Source: Methylobacterium terrae (GTDB lineage Bacteria > Pseudomonadota > Alphaproteobacteria > Rhizobiales > Beijerinckiaceae). Taken from it: DNA of 64,000 bases. The stretch is from the NCBI RefSeq assembly GCF_003173755.1, contig NZ_CP029553.1, positions 1,636,501-1,700,500 of the forward strand. Direction: 5' to 3'. The translations under genes and the position numbers were made by a program. The notes under the pieces are model-generated. The model saw only the letters and a list, made by a program, of their open reading frames with translations. It was not told where the DNA came from and searched no databases. Below are positions 28,062-37,130 of this stretch, piece after piece (position 1 is the stretch's first letter; each line of letters opens with the position of its first letter).

Positions 28062-31000
28062 TCACTCCGCCGGCTGGTGCCGGCCCGCCTCCCCCTCGCC
28101 CCGTGCCGCCGGCAGGCGTCCGCGCCGCAGCGACAGGACGAGCCGCGTCGCCCCCGTGCCGAGGCGGTCCATGTAGAGGTAGAGCACGGGCGTGATGAAC
28201 AGGGTGAGGAGCTGCGACACCAGGAGCCCGCCCACCACCGCGACGCCGAGGGGCTGGCGCAGTTCGGCGCTCGCCCCATGGCCGATGGCGATCGGGAGCG
28301 TCCCCATCACGGCCGCCGCCGTCGTCATCATGATCGGGCGGAAGCGGAGCGCACAGGCCTCGCGGATCGCGGCCGCCGGCGTCCAGTTCTGCTCGCGCTG
28401 CAGCACCAGGGCGACGTCGATCATCATGATGGCGTTCTTCTTCACGATGCCGATCAGCATCAGGACGCCGATGATCGCGATGACCGAGAGGTCCATCCCG
28501 TAGAGCTGGAGCGCGCCGAGCGCCCCGATCGCCGCCGCCGGCAGGCCGGTGAGGATGGTCAGCGGGTGGATGAAGCTCTCGTAGAGGATGCCGAGCACGA
28601 GGTAGATGGTGATGACGGCCGCGGCCAAGAGCAGGCCCTGGTTCGCCAGCGCGTCCTGGAACACCTGGGCGGTGCCGGCGAAGGTCGTCGTGATGGTACC
28701 CGGCACCCCGAGCGAGTCCTTGATCTCGGCGATGCGGTTGACCGCCTGGCCGAGCGCGACGCCGGGGGCGAGATCGAACGAGATCGTCACCGCCGGCAGG
28801 AGGCCGAGCTGGTTGATCGAGAGCGGGCCCGGCACCCGGGTGATGCTCGCCACCGCCGAGAGCGGGACCAGCTTGCCGCCCGCCGCCCGCAGCCGGATGT
28901 CGTCGAGGCGGTCGGCGGTCCAGTTCAGGCGCGGGTCGAACTCGGTGATGACCTGGTAGCTGTCGGCGGTGCCGTAGATCGTCGAGATCTGGCGGGTGCC
29001 GAAGCCGGTATAGAGGGTCTGGCGGATCTGGTCGGAGGTGATGCCGAGCGCCTGCGCCTTGTCGGTATCGACCGTGACCTTGGCCTGGAGCGCGGCGTTC
29101 TGCAGGTCGCTGGTGACGCCCGCGAAGGTGGCGCGGTCACGGGCCAGGGCCTCGGTCAGCCGCTCCGACCAGCGCTCGAGCCCGGGCCGGTCGAGGCCCT
29201 GCACGACGTACTGGTACTGGCTCTTCGACTGGCGCCCGCCGAGGCGCAGGTTCTGCACCGGCGTGATGAACGAGGTCAGGCCCGGCACCGCCGCGAGGTC
29301 GCGGCGCAGCTCCGCGATGGTTCTGCCCAGCGGCGGGCGCAGGTCCCTGTCCTTCAGTTCGACGAAGAACGAGCCCTGGTTGAGGGTGCCGGAGAAGCCG
29401 TTCGAGCCTGCCCGGCTGACCACGTGGGCCACCGCCGGGTGGCGGGCGAGGATCACCTCGGCCTCGTGCTGGAGCGCGGTCATCGCGTCGAAGGAGACGT
29501 CCTGGCCGGCTTCCGTGGCGATCTGGAGCTGGCCGATATCCTCCGAGGGGAAGAACCCCTTCGGGATGACGACGAACATCCAGGCGGTGAGCGCGACGCT
29601 CGCGAAGAACACCATCAGCACCGCGAAGGGCCAGCGCAGGCAGAGGTCGACGCCACGCTCGTACCACCCTTGCATCCGGGCGAAGCCGCGCTCGAACAGG
29701 TTCTTCTTGACGCCGTGGCCGGCCGCGTCGGCCGGCAGGCGGGCGGCGAGCATCGGGGTGAGCGTCAGCGAGATCACCGCCGAGGCGACGATGGCGATCG
29801 TCACCACGATGGCGAACTCGTTGAAGATGCGCCCGACGACGCCCCCCATCAGCAGCACCGGGATGAACACCGCGACGAGCGAGATGGTGATCGACAGGAT
29901 GGTGAAGCCGATCTCGCCCGCGCCCTTCAGCGCCGCCTCGAACGGCTTCATCCCCTCCTCGACGTGCCGGACGATGTTCTCCAGCATCACGATCGCGTCG
30001 TCGACGACGAGGCCGACCGCGAGGGTGAGGCCGAGGAGCGAGATGTTGTCGATCGAGTAGCCGAGCAGGTACATCGCCCCGAAGGTGGCGATGATCGAGA
30101 TCGGCACCGCCACCGACGGGATCAGCGTCGCGGCGAGCCGCCCGAGGAAGAGGTAGATCACCGCGACGACGAGCACGATGGTGAGCACCAGCGTGAACTG
30201 CACGTCGTGCACCGCCTCGCGGATCGAGAGCGAGCGGTCGTTGACGACGTCGATGGTGCCGCTCCCCCCCAGCTGCTCCTGGAACTTCGGCAGCATGGCG
30301 CGGACGCGATCGACCACGTCGACCGTGTTGGCGTCGGGCTGGCGCTGGACGGCGAGCACCAGCCCGCGGGTGCCGTCCTTCCACGAGGCGATGCGGTTGT
30401 TCTCGACCGAATCGATGACCCGGGCGACCTCGCCGAGGCGCACCGGCCTTCCGTTGCGGACCGCCACGATCACGTCGCGGAACCCGTCGGCATTCATCAA
30501 CTGCGTGTTGGTCTGGATGGTGAGGTTCTGCCCCCTCCCCTCGACCACGCCGACCGGGGTCGAGGTGTTGGCGTTCTGGATCGCCGCCTGGACCTCGTCG
30601 ACGCCGATGCCGCGGGCGGCGAGCACGTTGGGGTCGAGCTGGACCCGGACGGCGAATTTCTGGCTGCCGAAGACCAGCACCTGGCCGACGCCGGTGATGG
30701 TCGAGAGCGAGGGCGAGATCACCGTCTGGGCGAAGGCGTCGAGCGTCGGCAGCGGCGTCGTCTCGCTCGACAGGGCGAGCAGGATCACCGGCGCGTCGGC
30801 GGGGTTGAGCTTGCGGAAGCTCGGCGGGATCGTCAGCTCGATCGGCAGGCGGCGCAGGGTGCGGGTGATCGCCGCCTGCACGTCGGCGGCGGCCTGGTCG
30901 ATGTTGCGCGAGAGCTCGAACTCGACGGTGATCGAGGTGAAGCCCTGGTAGTTCGTCGCCGAGATCGTGGCGATCGACGGGATCGTCGAGAATTCCTTGA

Positions 31001-31202
31001 TCAGCGGCGTCGCCACGGACGCCGCCATCGATTCCGGCGAGGCGCCAGGCAGCTGCGCGGTGACCGAGATGGTCGGGAAGTCCACGGTCGGCAGGGCCGC
31101 CACCGGCAGGAAGCGGTAGGCGAACAGCCCCGACAGCGTCAGGGCGATCGAGAGCAGGATCGTGGCGACGGGCCGGCGGATGAACGGGGCCGAGAGGTTC
31201 AT
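28062..31202 (-). CDS. RND efflux transporter permease
   Basis: A 1046-residue inner-membrane pump subunit of the HAE/MdtB-MdtC-like RND family. It has the N-terminal FIRRPVATILLSIALTLSGL helix, two large periplasmic loops, and 12 transmembrane helices. The helix 4 proton-relay region GLTLAVGLVVDDAIVMLENI carries the Asp-Asp pair. The conserved GAMYLLGYSIDNISLLGLTL segment and the ending LFITPVLYLYMDRLG also fit. It exports hydrophobic compounds together with the adaptor at 31213 and an outer membrane channel encoded elsewhere. It begins 10 bp after the adaptor stop. Confidence 0.95.
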   Translation of the reverse strand: MNLSAPFIRRPVATILLSIALTLSGLFAYRFLPVAALPTVDFPTISVTAQLPGASPESMAASVATPLIKEFSTIPSIATISATNYQGFTSITVEFELSRNIDQAAADVQAAITRTLRRLPIELTIPPSFRKLNPADAPVILLALSSETTPLPTLDAFAQTVISPSLSTITGVGQVLVFGSQKFAVRVQLDPNVLAARGIGVDEVQAAIQNANTSTPVGVVEGRGQNLTIQTNTQLMNADGFRDVIVAVRNGRPVRLGEVARVIDSVENNRIASWKDGTRGLVLAVQRQPDANTVDVVDRVRAMLPKFQEQLGGSGTIDVVNDRSLSIREAVHDVQFTLVLTIVLVVAVIYLFLGRLAATLIPSVAVPISIIATFGAMYLLGYSIDNISLLGLTLAVGLVVDDAIVMLENIVRHVEEGMKPFEAALKGAGEIGFTILSITISLVAVFIPVLLMGGVVGRIFNEFAIVVTIAIVASAVISLTLTPMLAARLPADAAGHGVKKNLFERGFARMQGWYERGVDLCLRWPFAVLMVFFASVALTAWMFVVIPKGFFPSEDIGQLQIATEAGQDVSFDAMTALQHEAEVILARHPAVAHVVSRAGSNGFSGTLNQGSFFVELKDRDLRPPLGRTIAELRRDLAAVPGLTSFITPVQNLRLGGRQSKSQYQYVVQGLDRPGLERWSERLTEALARDRATFAGVTSDLQNAALQAKVTVDTDKAQALGITSDQIRQTLYTGFGTRQISTIYGTADSYQVITEFDPRLNWTADRLDDIRLRAAGGKLVPLSAVASITRVPGPLSINQLGLLPAVTISFDLAPGVALGQAVNRIAEIKDSLGVPGTITTTFAGTAQVFQDALANQGLLLAAAVITIYLVLGILYESFIHPLTILTGLPAAAIGALGALQLYGMDLSVIAIIGVLMLIGIVKKNAIMMIDVALVLQREQNWTPAAAIREACALRFRPIMMTTAAAVMGTLPIAIGHGASAELRQPLGVAVVGGLLVSQLLTLFITPVLYLYMDRLGTGATRLVLSLRRGRLPAARGEGEAGRHQPAE

Positions 31203-31212
31203 GCGCGGGCTC

Positions 31213-32481
31213 TCACTCGATGCGGGTGGATGCGCCGGGGGCCGCGGCCTGCGCCTCGGTCGCGTCCTGCGGGCGCTCGGTGACGGGAAGGCCGGGGCGG
31301 ACCCGGAACTGGCCCTCGACCACCACGCGCTCGCCGGCCTTCAAGCCCTGCGCCAGGGCGGCGCGGCCGTCGCGGGAGGCCAGCACCTCGACGGTGCGGC
31401 GCTCCGTCGTGCGGTCGGGCCGCACCACCCAGACGAAGCTGCCCTCCTGCCCCGGCTGCACCGCCGCCTGCGGCACCGTGACGGTGCCGGGCCGGGAGCC
31501 GAGATCGACCTCGATCCGGACGTACTGGCCGGGCCAGAGCCGGTCGTCCTCGTTCGGGAACAGCGCCCAGGCGGTGACGGTGCCGGACGCCTGGTCGACG
31601 GCCGAGTCGACGAAGGAGAGCCGGCCGGTCGCCAGCACCGCCTCGCCGCCGCTCGGATAGACCCTGACCGGCGCGGTGCCGGGCCGCGCGAGCGCGGCGC
31701 GCAAGCCGTCGAGGTCGCGCTCTGGCAGCGAGAAGGTGGCGCGCAGGGGCCGCATCTGGGTGATGGTGACGAGGCCGGTACCGGCCGATTCGTTGCCCTT
31801 CACGAGGTTGCCGGTGGTGACGAGCACCCGGCCGAGGCGGCCCGCGATCGGCGCCCGCACGATGGTGTAGTCGAGCCGGACCTTGTCGGCCTCGATCGCC
31901 GCTTGCGACGCCGCGACGTTGGCCGCCGCGACCTTGGCCTCGGCGGTGGCGACGTCGAACTGCGCCTGCGAGGCGGAGGAGCGGGACAGCAACTCGCCGA
32001 CGCGGCGGACGTCGTTCTGGGTCCGGACCTGGGTCGCCTGGTCGCGGGCGAGCGCCGCCTCGTCGCGGGCGATCTGGGCGCGGATCTCGCGGTCGTCGAG
32101 GCGGTAGAGCACGTCGCCCGCCTTCACCACCTGGCCGTCGCGGGCGAGCTGCTCGGTGATGACCCCGTCGATGCGCGGGCGCACCACGACGCTCGCCATC
32201 GGCTCGACCCAGCCCACCGCCGAGCGGGTGAGCGCGAGGTCGGTGACGCCCGCCGCCACCGTGGTGACGACGGGGCGGGCGGCGGCGGGATTCGCCGGGG
32301 CCGGGGGAGCCGGCGGCGCGTAGGCGACCGGCAGGTGCTCGGGCAGGGCTTGCGCGATGGCGCCCGGCAGCGCCCCCCGGGCCGCGCTCCAGGCCGCGCG
32401 GGTGTCGCCGCCGTGGCGTTGCACGAGCCATCCCGCCCCGGCCGCGAGCGCGACCAGGAGAACGAGGACGAGGCGGATCAT
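31213..32481 (-). CDS. RND efflux periplasmic adaptor (MdtA-like)
   Basis: A 422-residue membrane fusion protein. It has an N-terminal anchor (MIRLVLVLLVALAAGAGWLV) and a lipoyl half-motif (VVRPRIDGVITEQLARDGQV). A coiled-coil hairpin rich in Ala/Arg (residues about 130-190) follows, then the second lipoyl half (IVRAPIAGRLGRVLVTTGNL) and beta-barrel and membrane-proximal domains. It bridges the RND permease to an outer membrane channel. Its start overlaps the TetR stop as ATGA and its stop is 10 bp before the permease, forming a three-gene operon. Confidence 0.94.
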   Translation of the reverse strand: MIRLVLVLLVALAAGAGWLVQRHGGDTRAAWSAARGALPGAIAQALPEHLPVAYAPPAPPAPANPAAARPVVTTVAAGVTDLALTRSAVGWVEPMASVVVRPRIDGVITEQLARDGQVVKAGDVLYRLDDREIRAQIARDEAALARDQATQVRTQNDVRRVGELLSRSSASQAQFDVATAEAKVAAANVAASQAAIEADKVRLDYTIVRAPIAGRLGRVLVTTGNLVKGNESAGTGLVTITQMRPLRATFSLPERDLDGLRAALARPGTAPVRVYPSGGEAVLATGRLSFVDSAVDQASGTVTAWALFPNEDDRLWPGQYVRIEVDLGSRPGTVTVPQAAVQPGQEGSFVWVVRPDRTTERRTVEVLASRDGRAALAQGLKAGERVVVEGQFRVRPGLPVTERPQDATEAQAAAPGASTRIE

Positions 32482-33131
32482 CGTGGGGCTCCGTCAGGCT
32501 GTGCGGCGGCGCTGAGGCCGTGGAGGAAGAAATCGGCGACGGCGGCGGATGCGGGCGCGCGCCGGCCGGTGCCGTGCACCGCCATGCGGATGCCGCCGAG
32601 GATCATCAGCACCGCGAGGTCGATGTCGGGCACGGCGAGCTCGCCCGCGGCGACGCCGTCGCGCAGGAGGCCGGCGAGCGCGTCGCGCAGGCCGTCGAAC
32701 CCCTCGCGCAGGACCCGCCGGCTGCGCTCGCCGAACTCGGCGCCGCGCCCCTCGATCGCGGTGAGCGCCGGCGACAGGGCGCCGATGCGCTCGAGCACCA
32801 GCCCGACCGCCCGGCGCAGGCGCGCGGACGCCTCGCGCTCCGGGATCCGCCCGATCGCGTCGCGCAGCTCGGCCAGCGTCCAGGCGAGGCCGGCGATGAA
32901 CAGCGCTTCCTTGGTGGGGAAGTAGCGGTAGAGCGTCGGCTTCGCGACCCCGGCCGCGGCCGCGACCGCGTCCATGTGGACGGCGGCGTAGGGCATGGCG
33001 GCGAACAGCCCCATCCCGGCCTCGAGGATGCGGCGGCGGCGCTTCGGGTCGAGCGGACGCTCGGGCTGCGGCCGCACGACCGGGGGGCGATCGACCTTGG
33101 GACGATCGGCGTGGCGTGCGGCGTCGCTCAT
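32478..33131 (-). CDS. TetR/AcrR family repressor of the RND operon
   Basis: A 217-residue regulator. Following a 28-residue Arg/Pro-rich leader, the HTH (RRRRILEAGMGLFAAMPYAA, then VHMDAVAAAAGVAKPTLYRYF) is canonical TetR, with a C-terminal ligand domain of the TetR_C_7/AefR-like type. It is the first gene of the operon and overlaps the adaptor by 4 bp. A perfect dyad lies 10-29 bp upstream of its start (33141-33160), so autorepression and induction by pump substrates is the simplest model. Confidence 0.93.
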   Translation of the reverse strand: MSDAARHADRPKVDRPPVVRPQPERPLDPKRRRRILEAGMGLFAAMPYAAVHMDAVAAAAGVAKPTLYRYFPTKEALFIAGLAWTLAELRDAIGRIPEREASARLRRAVGLVLERIGALSPALTAIEGRGAEFGERSRRVLREGFDGLRDALAGLLRDGVAAGELAVPDIDLAVLMILGGIRMAVHGTGRRAPASAAVADFFLHGLSAAAQPDGAPR

Positions 33132-33140
33132 GAAGGCCTG

Positions 33141-33160
33141 ACTGAACTGGTGGGTTCAGT
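33141..33160 (-). promoter_or_regulatory. TetR operator dyad
   Basis: ACTGAAC at 33141-33147 and GTTCAGT at 33154-33160 are perfect complements with a 6-bp spacer, centred about 20 bp upstream of the repressor start codon. TTGCCA at 33184-33179 on the minus strand could be a -35 box. Confidence 0.65.
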
Positions 33161-33318
33161 TGTGATGGGCACCGCGCCGGATTGGCAAGGCTGAAACATC
33201 GCGACAAATAACCGCAATCTTTGCGACATGCGGCCGGCCCTCGAAGGCGGAGCGCTCCGGGTCCGCACGCGTACACCACGTCCGAGCTTGACGACGGAGA
33301 AAAGCCATGCCTCATCAT

Positions 33319-33334
33319 TATAGCTCTTGCTATA
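33319..33334 (+). promoter_or_regulatory. AT-rich dyad before the TonB-dependent receptor
   Basis: TATAGC and GCTATA (33319-33324, 33329-33334) are separated by 4 bp, 20 bp before the receptor start, in the most AT-rich stretch of this region. Metal regulators (Fur, Zur, Mur) bind such positions in front of receptors, but the sequence does not clearly match any of their consensus sites. Confidence 0.3.
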
Positions 33335-33353
33335 TCACTGAGGCCTCGGTTTC

Positions 33354-35498
33354 ATGTCACGCTTGTCCTATATCGGCATCCGGATCCTCGGTGCGGCGTC
33401 GCTCGGCCTGGGAGCGCCGGGGGCCGGAGCCGAGGAGATCGCGCTCGACGAGATCTCCGTGGCGGCCGCTTCGCCGGTGGCGGGCGCGGGGACGGGCGGA
33501 GGAACAAGCGGCCCGGGGCGCGTCCCGCTCGGGGTGCTGCCGGTCGTGACGGACGCGTTCTCGTCCGTGACGGTGGTGCCGGCGAGCGAGCTGATCCGGT
33601 CGCAGCCGACCTCCCTCGGCGACGCCCTGTTCGACAAGCCCGGCCTCTCGGCCTCGACCTTCGCGCCGGGCTCCGCCTCGCGCCCGATCGTCCGCGGCCT
33701 CGACAACAACCGGGTGCGGATCCAGGAGAACGGCACCGGCGTGCAGGACGTGTCCGATCTCGGCGAGGACCACGCCGTGCCGATCAACCCCCTGGTCAAC
33801 GACCGCATCGAGGTCATCCGGGGTCCGGCGGCCTTGCGCTACGGCAGCCAGGCGGTCGGCGGCGTCGTCTCGGCCGAGAACAACCGCATCCCGACCTTCA
33901 TCCCGCCGTCGGGGCTCGCCGGCCGGGTCACCACGGGCCTCTCCAGCGTCGATGGCGGCCGCAACGCCGCCGCGACGCTGGACGCGGGCGCCGGCACCGT
34001 CGCGGTCCACGCCGACGGCTTCCGCAGCGAGGCCGGCAGCTACGGCACGCCGCTCGGCCGCCAGCGCAACTCGGCGGCGACCTCGCAGGGCGGCGCCGTC
34101 GGCGTCTCGCACGTGTTCGAGCGCGGCTTCGTCGGCCTGTCGTTCAGCCACTACGACGCGCTCTACGGGATCCCGGGCGTCGCCTCGGCGGCGCGCCGCA
34201 CCCGCCTCGACCCGGTGCAGGACAAGCTCCAGGCCCGCGGCGAGTACCGGCCGCTCGAGGGCCCGTTCGCGGCCGTGCGGTTCTGGCTCGGCGGCGCCAA
34301 TTACCGGCACGACGAGATCGGCCTCGGCGAGGACGGGATCGACGGCGTCCAGGCCACGTTCAAGAACCGCGAGGCGGAGGGGCGGATCGAGTTCCAGCAC
34401 GTGCCGGTCGAGACCCCGTTCGGGGTGCTCACCGGCACGCTCGGCCTCCAGTCGGACCGGCGCAAGCTCGGCATCTCGGGGGCGGAGGGCGGCCTGCTGC
34501 GGCCGACCGAGACCCGGACCAACGCCGCCACCCTGTTCGAGGAGCTGGCGCTCGCCGGCGGCCTGCGGCTGCAGGCGGCGGGGCGGGTCGAGGGCAGCCG
34601 GGTGGCCGGCGTCGCCGCGATCTTCCCGCCGGGCCTCCTCCCCTCCGGCCCGGGCGACGAGCCGGAGGAGTTCGCCCGCCGCCGCCGCTTCGCCCCGAAG
34701 AGCGTGAGCCTCGGGGCGCTGCAGGACCTCCCCTTCGGCTTCGTGGCGAGCCTGACCGGCTCCTCCGTCGAGCGCGCGCCGGTCGCCGCCGAGCTGTTCT
34801 CGCGCGGCGCACACGACGCCCCCGCCACCTTCGAGATCGGCGATCCGAACCTGAAGCTCGAGCGCGCCCGCACGCTCGAGGCCGGCCTGCGCCGCGCCGA
34901 GGGGCCGTTGCGCCTCGACGCCACGGCCTACGTCACCCGCTACGCGGGATTCGTCGCCAAGCGGCTCACCGGGTTCACCTGCGGGGCGACCTTCGACACC
35001 TGCGGCCCCGACGGCGGCGACCTGCGGCAGGTGGTCTACAGCCAGGCCGACGCGACCTTCCGCGGCGCCGAGATCGCCGGCCAGCTCGACCTCGTCCCGG
35101 TCGGCGACGGTTTCCTGGGGGTGAGCGCCCAGTACGACTTCGTCCGGGCGCGGTTCGACGACGGCACGAACGTGCCGCGGATCCCGCCCCACCGGATCGG
35201 CGGCGGCCTCTACCTGCGCTCGGGCGCCTGGTACGCCGCCGTGACCCTGCTGCACGCCTTCGCGCAGACCCGGACGGCGCCGCTCGAGACGGCGACGCCC
35301 GGCTACGACGACCTGAAGGCGGAGGTCGCCTATACGCGGCCCCTCGACCCGGCGGCCTACGGCGCGAGCGAGGTCACGCTGGGCCTGCGCGGCACCAACC
35401 TCCTCGACGACGTCATCCGCAACGCCGCCTCGTTCAAGAAGGACGAGGTCGTCCTCCCCGGGCGGAACCTGCGGGTGTTCCTGACGGCGCGGTTCTGA
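33354..35498 (+). CDS. TonB-dependent outer membrane receptor (ZnuD-like)
   Basis: A 714-residue outer membrane transporter. A short signal peptide (MSRLSYIGIRILGAASLGLG) precedes the plug domain (SSVTVVPASELIRSQPTSLG; DRIEVIRGPAALRYGSQAVGG; VRGLDNNRVRIQENG) and a 22-strand barrel ending in LPGRNLRVFLTARF. The blocks YGIPGVASAA, RIDPVQDK-like TRLDPVQDKL, NVPRIPPHRIGGGLYL and the loop pair CGATFDTCGPDGGD resemble the ZnuD zinc/heme receptor group. A canonical N-terminal TonB box is not obvious (LDEISVAAAS may serve). The ligand is uncertain: zinc or another metal complex is the best guess. It is convergent with the DUF4337 gene. Confidence 0.88.
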   Translation: MSRLSYIGIRILGAASLGLGAPGAGAEEIALDEISVAAASPVAGAGTGGGTSGPGRVPLGVLPVVTDAFSSVTVVPASELIRSQPTSLGDALFDKPGLSASTFAPGSASRPIVRGLDNNRVRIQENGTGVQDVSDLGEDHAVPINPLVNDRIEVIRGPAALRYGSQAVGGVVSAENNRIPTFIPPSGLAGRVTTGLSSVDGGRNAAATLDAGAGTVAVHADGFRSEAGSYGTPLGRQRNSAATSQGGAVGVSHVFERGFVGLSFSHYDALYGIPGVASAARRTRLDPVQDKLQARGEYRPLEGPFAAVRFWLGGANYRHDEIGLGEDGIDGVQATFKNREAEGRIEFQHVPVETPFGVLTGTLGLQSDRRKLGISGAEGGLLRPTETRTNAATLFEELALAGGLRLQAAGRVEGSRVAGVAAIFPPGLLPSGPGDEPEEFARRRRFAPKSVSLGALQDLPFGFVASLTGSSVERAPVAAELFSRGAHDAPATFEIGDPNLKLERARTLEAGLRRAEGPLRLDATAYVTRYAGFVAKRLTGFTCGATFDTCGPDGGDLRQVVYSQADATFRGAEIAGQLDLVPVGDGFLGVSAQYDFVRARFDDGTNVPRIPPHRIGGGLYLRSGAWYAAVTLLHAFAQTRTAPLETATPGYDDLKAEVAYTRPLDPAAYGASEVTLGLRGTNLLDDVIRNAASFKKDEVVLPGRNLRVFLTARF

Positions 35499-35523
35499 GG
35501 CTCGGTCCGGTCCCGCGCGCCTC

Positions 35524-36075
35524 TCAGATCAGGTGGACCGCGTGCGGGGCGAACAGCCCGATCGCCAGCATGGCGATGCCGGCGATCCCGAGCGCCCCGC
35601 CGGCGAAGCCGAGGGCGGCGATGCCGGTGATGACCTGGGCCGAGGCGAGCACGATGCCGATCTGGAAGGCGGCGGAGCCGAGCTCGTAATGGTGGTAGCG
35701 GGCGAGGGAGAGGTCGCGCTTCTCCTCGGCCTTCTTGGCCTTGGCGGCGAGTTCCTTGCGGCCGTCGCCGGAGGCCGGGTCGGATTCCCAGCGGGCCATG
35801 GTCCTGGCCCATTCCTCGACCTGCTTCTTGACCGCCTCCGGGGCGGCGCCCTGTTCGAGGGCGATCTCCTCGCTGGCGGTCTTCAGCACCGTGGCGCGGA
35901 TGGTGCGGGCCTGGAAATAGGCCCAGAGGTTCGAGGATTCGACGTTGGCGCCGAGCGCGTCGGTCTGCGCGCTCTTCGCCAGGGTCTCGCCGAGGGCGAG
36001 GAACAGCGCCAGGACCGAGATCAGCAGCGCGATCTTCTTGTTGGAGCCGTCGACGGCTCCGTGACCACCCGACAT
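35524..36075 (-). CDS. DUF4337 domain-containing membrane protein
   Basis: A 183-residue protein with one N-terminal hydrophobic helix (KKIALLISVLALFLALGETL) and two near the C-terminus (SAAFQIGIVLASAQVITGIA; FAGGALGIAGIAMLAIGLFA), separated by a charged helical domain with conserved NLWAYFQARTIRATV. The layout is that of DUF4337, of unknown function. It is convergent with the TonB receptor and divergent from the next gene. Confidence 0.85.
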   Translation of the reverse strand: MSGGHGAVDGSNKKIALLISVLALFLALGETLAKSAQTDALGANVESSNLWAYFQARTIRATVLKTASEEIALEQGAAPEAVKKQVEEWARTMARWESDPASGDGRKELAAKAKKAEEKRDLSLARYHHYELGSAAFQIGIVLASAQVITGIAALGFAGGALGIAGIAMLAIGLFAPHAVHLI

Positions 36076-36296
36076 CGTCGTCTCTCCGAAAAAAACTGTC
36101 GCGACGGTCCTGCCCGTCGCCCCATCTCGCGAAACCCTGCGACAGGGCGAAGAACAGCCGCACCGGGCCCGCGCGGCGAATCGGCGGCGCCCGCGCCTTC
36201 ATAGCCGGGCCGCAGCGCCGCGCCAGCCCCCGCTTGCGGCGCAGGGGAAGACCGGGCACCCCTTCGCGACGGCCCCGCTCGAAGAGACGTCCCCTG

Positions 36297-36992
36297 ATGC
36301 CGCACGCCCGCCACCTCCTGCCGCTGCTCGCCTGCCTCGCCGTGACCCAGCCCGCCCGCGCCGCGGGACCGGACTGGCCCGACACCTACCTGTCCCGGGT
36401 CGAGGCCGTGGCGGTGGTGCAGAGCCTCAACGCCGCCCTGCTCGCGAGCCGCAGCGCCACCGCGACGCTGGAAGGCTGGTGCGCCGCCCACCGCATGGCC
36501 GAGGCGCCGCGCCTCGTCGCCCGGCTGGAGCGGGGCGTCGACAAGCCGGCCGGCCCGGAGACCCGCAAGCGCCTCGCGGTCGGGCCCGACGAGCCCCTGC
36601 GCTACCGCCGGGTGCGCCTCGCCTGCGGCGACCACGTCCTGTCGGAGGCCGACAACTGGTACGTGCCCGCCCGCCTCACCCCGGAGATGAACCGGGTGCT
36701 GGAGACCACCGACACGCCGTTCGGCCGCGCGGTCTCGTCGCTCGGCACCACCCGCCAGACCGTCGGCGCCGAGCCGCACTGGCAGCCCCTGCCCGAGGGC
36801 TGGGACCAGGCGCCGCCGCCCGCCCCGGCCTGCGGAAGGCTGGCCGTACCCGAGCACCTGTTCAGCCACCGCGCGGTGCTGTTCACGGGCGAGCGGCAAC
36901 CCTTCTCGGAGGTGGTCGAGACCTACACGAGCAGGGTTCTCGACTTCGCCCGCGCCCCGCGCCCGGCCGATCCGGCCTGCCCGAAGCCCTGA
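36297..36992 (+). CDS. Exported chorismate lyase (UbiC)-like protein
   Basis: A 231-residue protein with signal peptide MPHARHLLPLLACLAVTQPA followed by a domain resembling the UbiC/UTRA alpha-beta fold. Evidence is LGVGPDE-like LAVGPDEPLRYRRVRLACGD, VLSEADNWYVPARLTPEMNR, and TDTPFGRAVSSLG. True UbiC is cytoplasmic and makes 4-hydroxybenzoate from chorismate, so an exported relative is unlikely to do that and the family is better described as unknown. Two cysteine pairs could form disulfides. The assignment rests on recalled motif similarity. Confidence 0.7.
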   Translation: MPHARHLLPLLACLAVTQPARAAGPDWPDTYLSRVEAVAVVQSLNAALLASRSATATLEGWCAAHRMAEAPRLVARLERGVDKPAGPETRKRLAVGPDEPLRYRRVRLACGDHVLSEADNWYVPARLTPEMNRVLETTDTPFGRAVSSLGTTRQTVGAEPHWQPLPEGWDQAPPPAPACGRLAVPEHLFSHRAVLFTGERQPFSEVVETYTSRVLDFARAPRPADPACPKP

Positions 36993-37130
36993 CGTCCCGT
37001 CCGGGCCTTTCCCCCGACAGGCAGCAGAGTTGCATGGCGGGCAGGAACCCGGATGCCCCCGATCTGTATGCTCAGGCCGGACCGGCACGGTGAACCGACC
37101 GGCCGGGCCGGATGAGGACGACCGACGCGG

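Noticed and set aside
27987..31283. A 1098-codon open frame opposite the RND permease gene
   Set aside because: It is the mirror of a real gene in GC-rich DNA: composition is dominated by Arg, Asp, Glu, Gly and His, with no family motif, while the opposite strand encodes a canonical pump.
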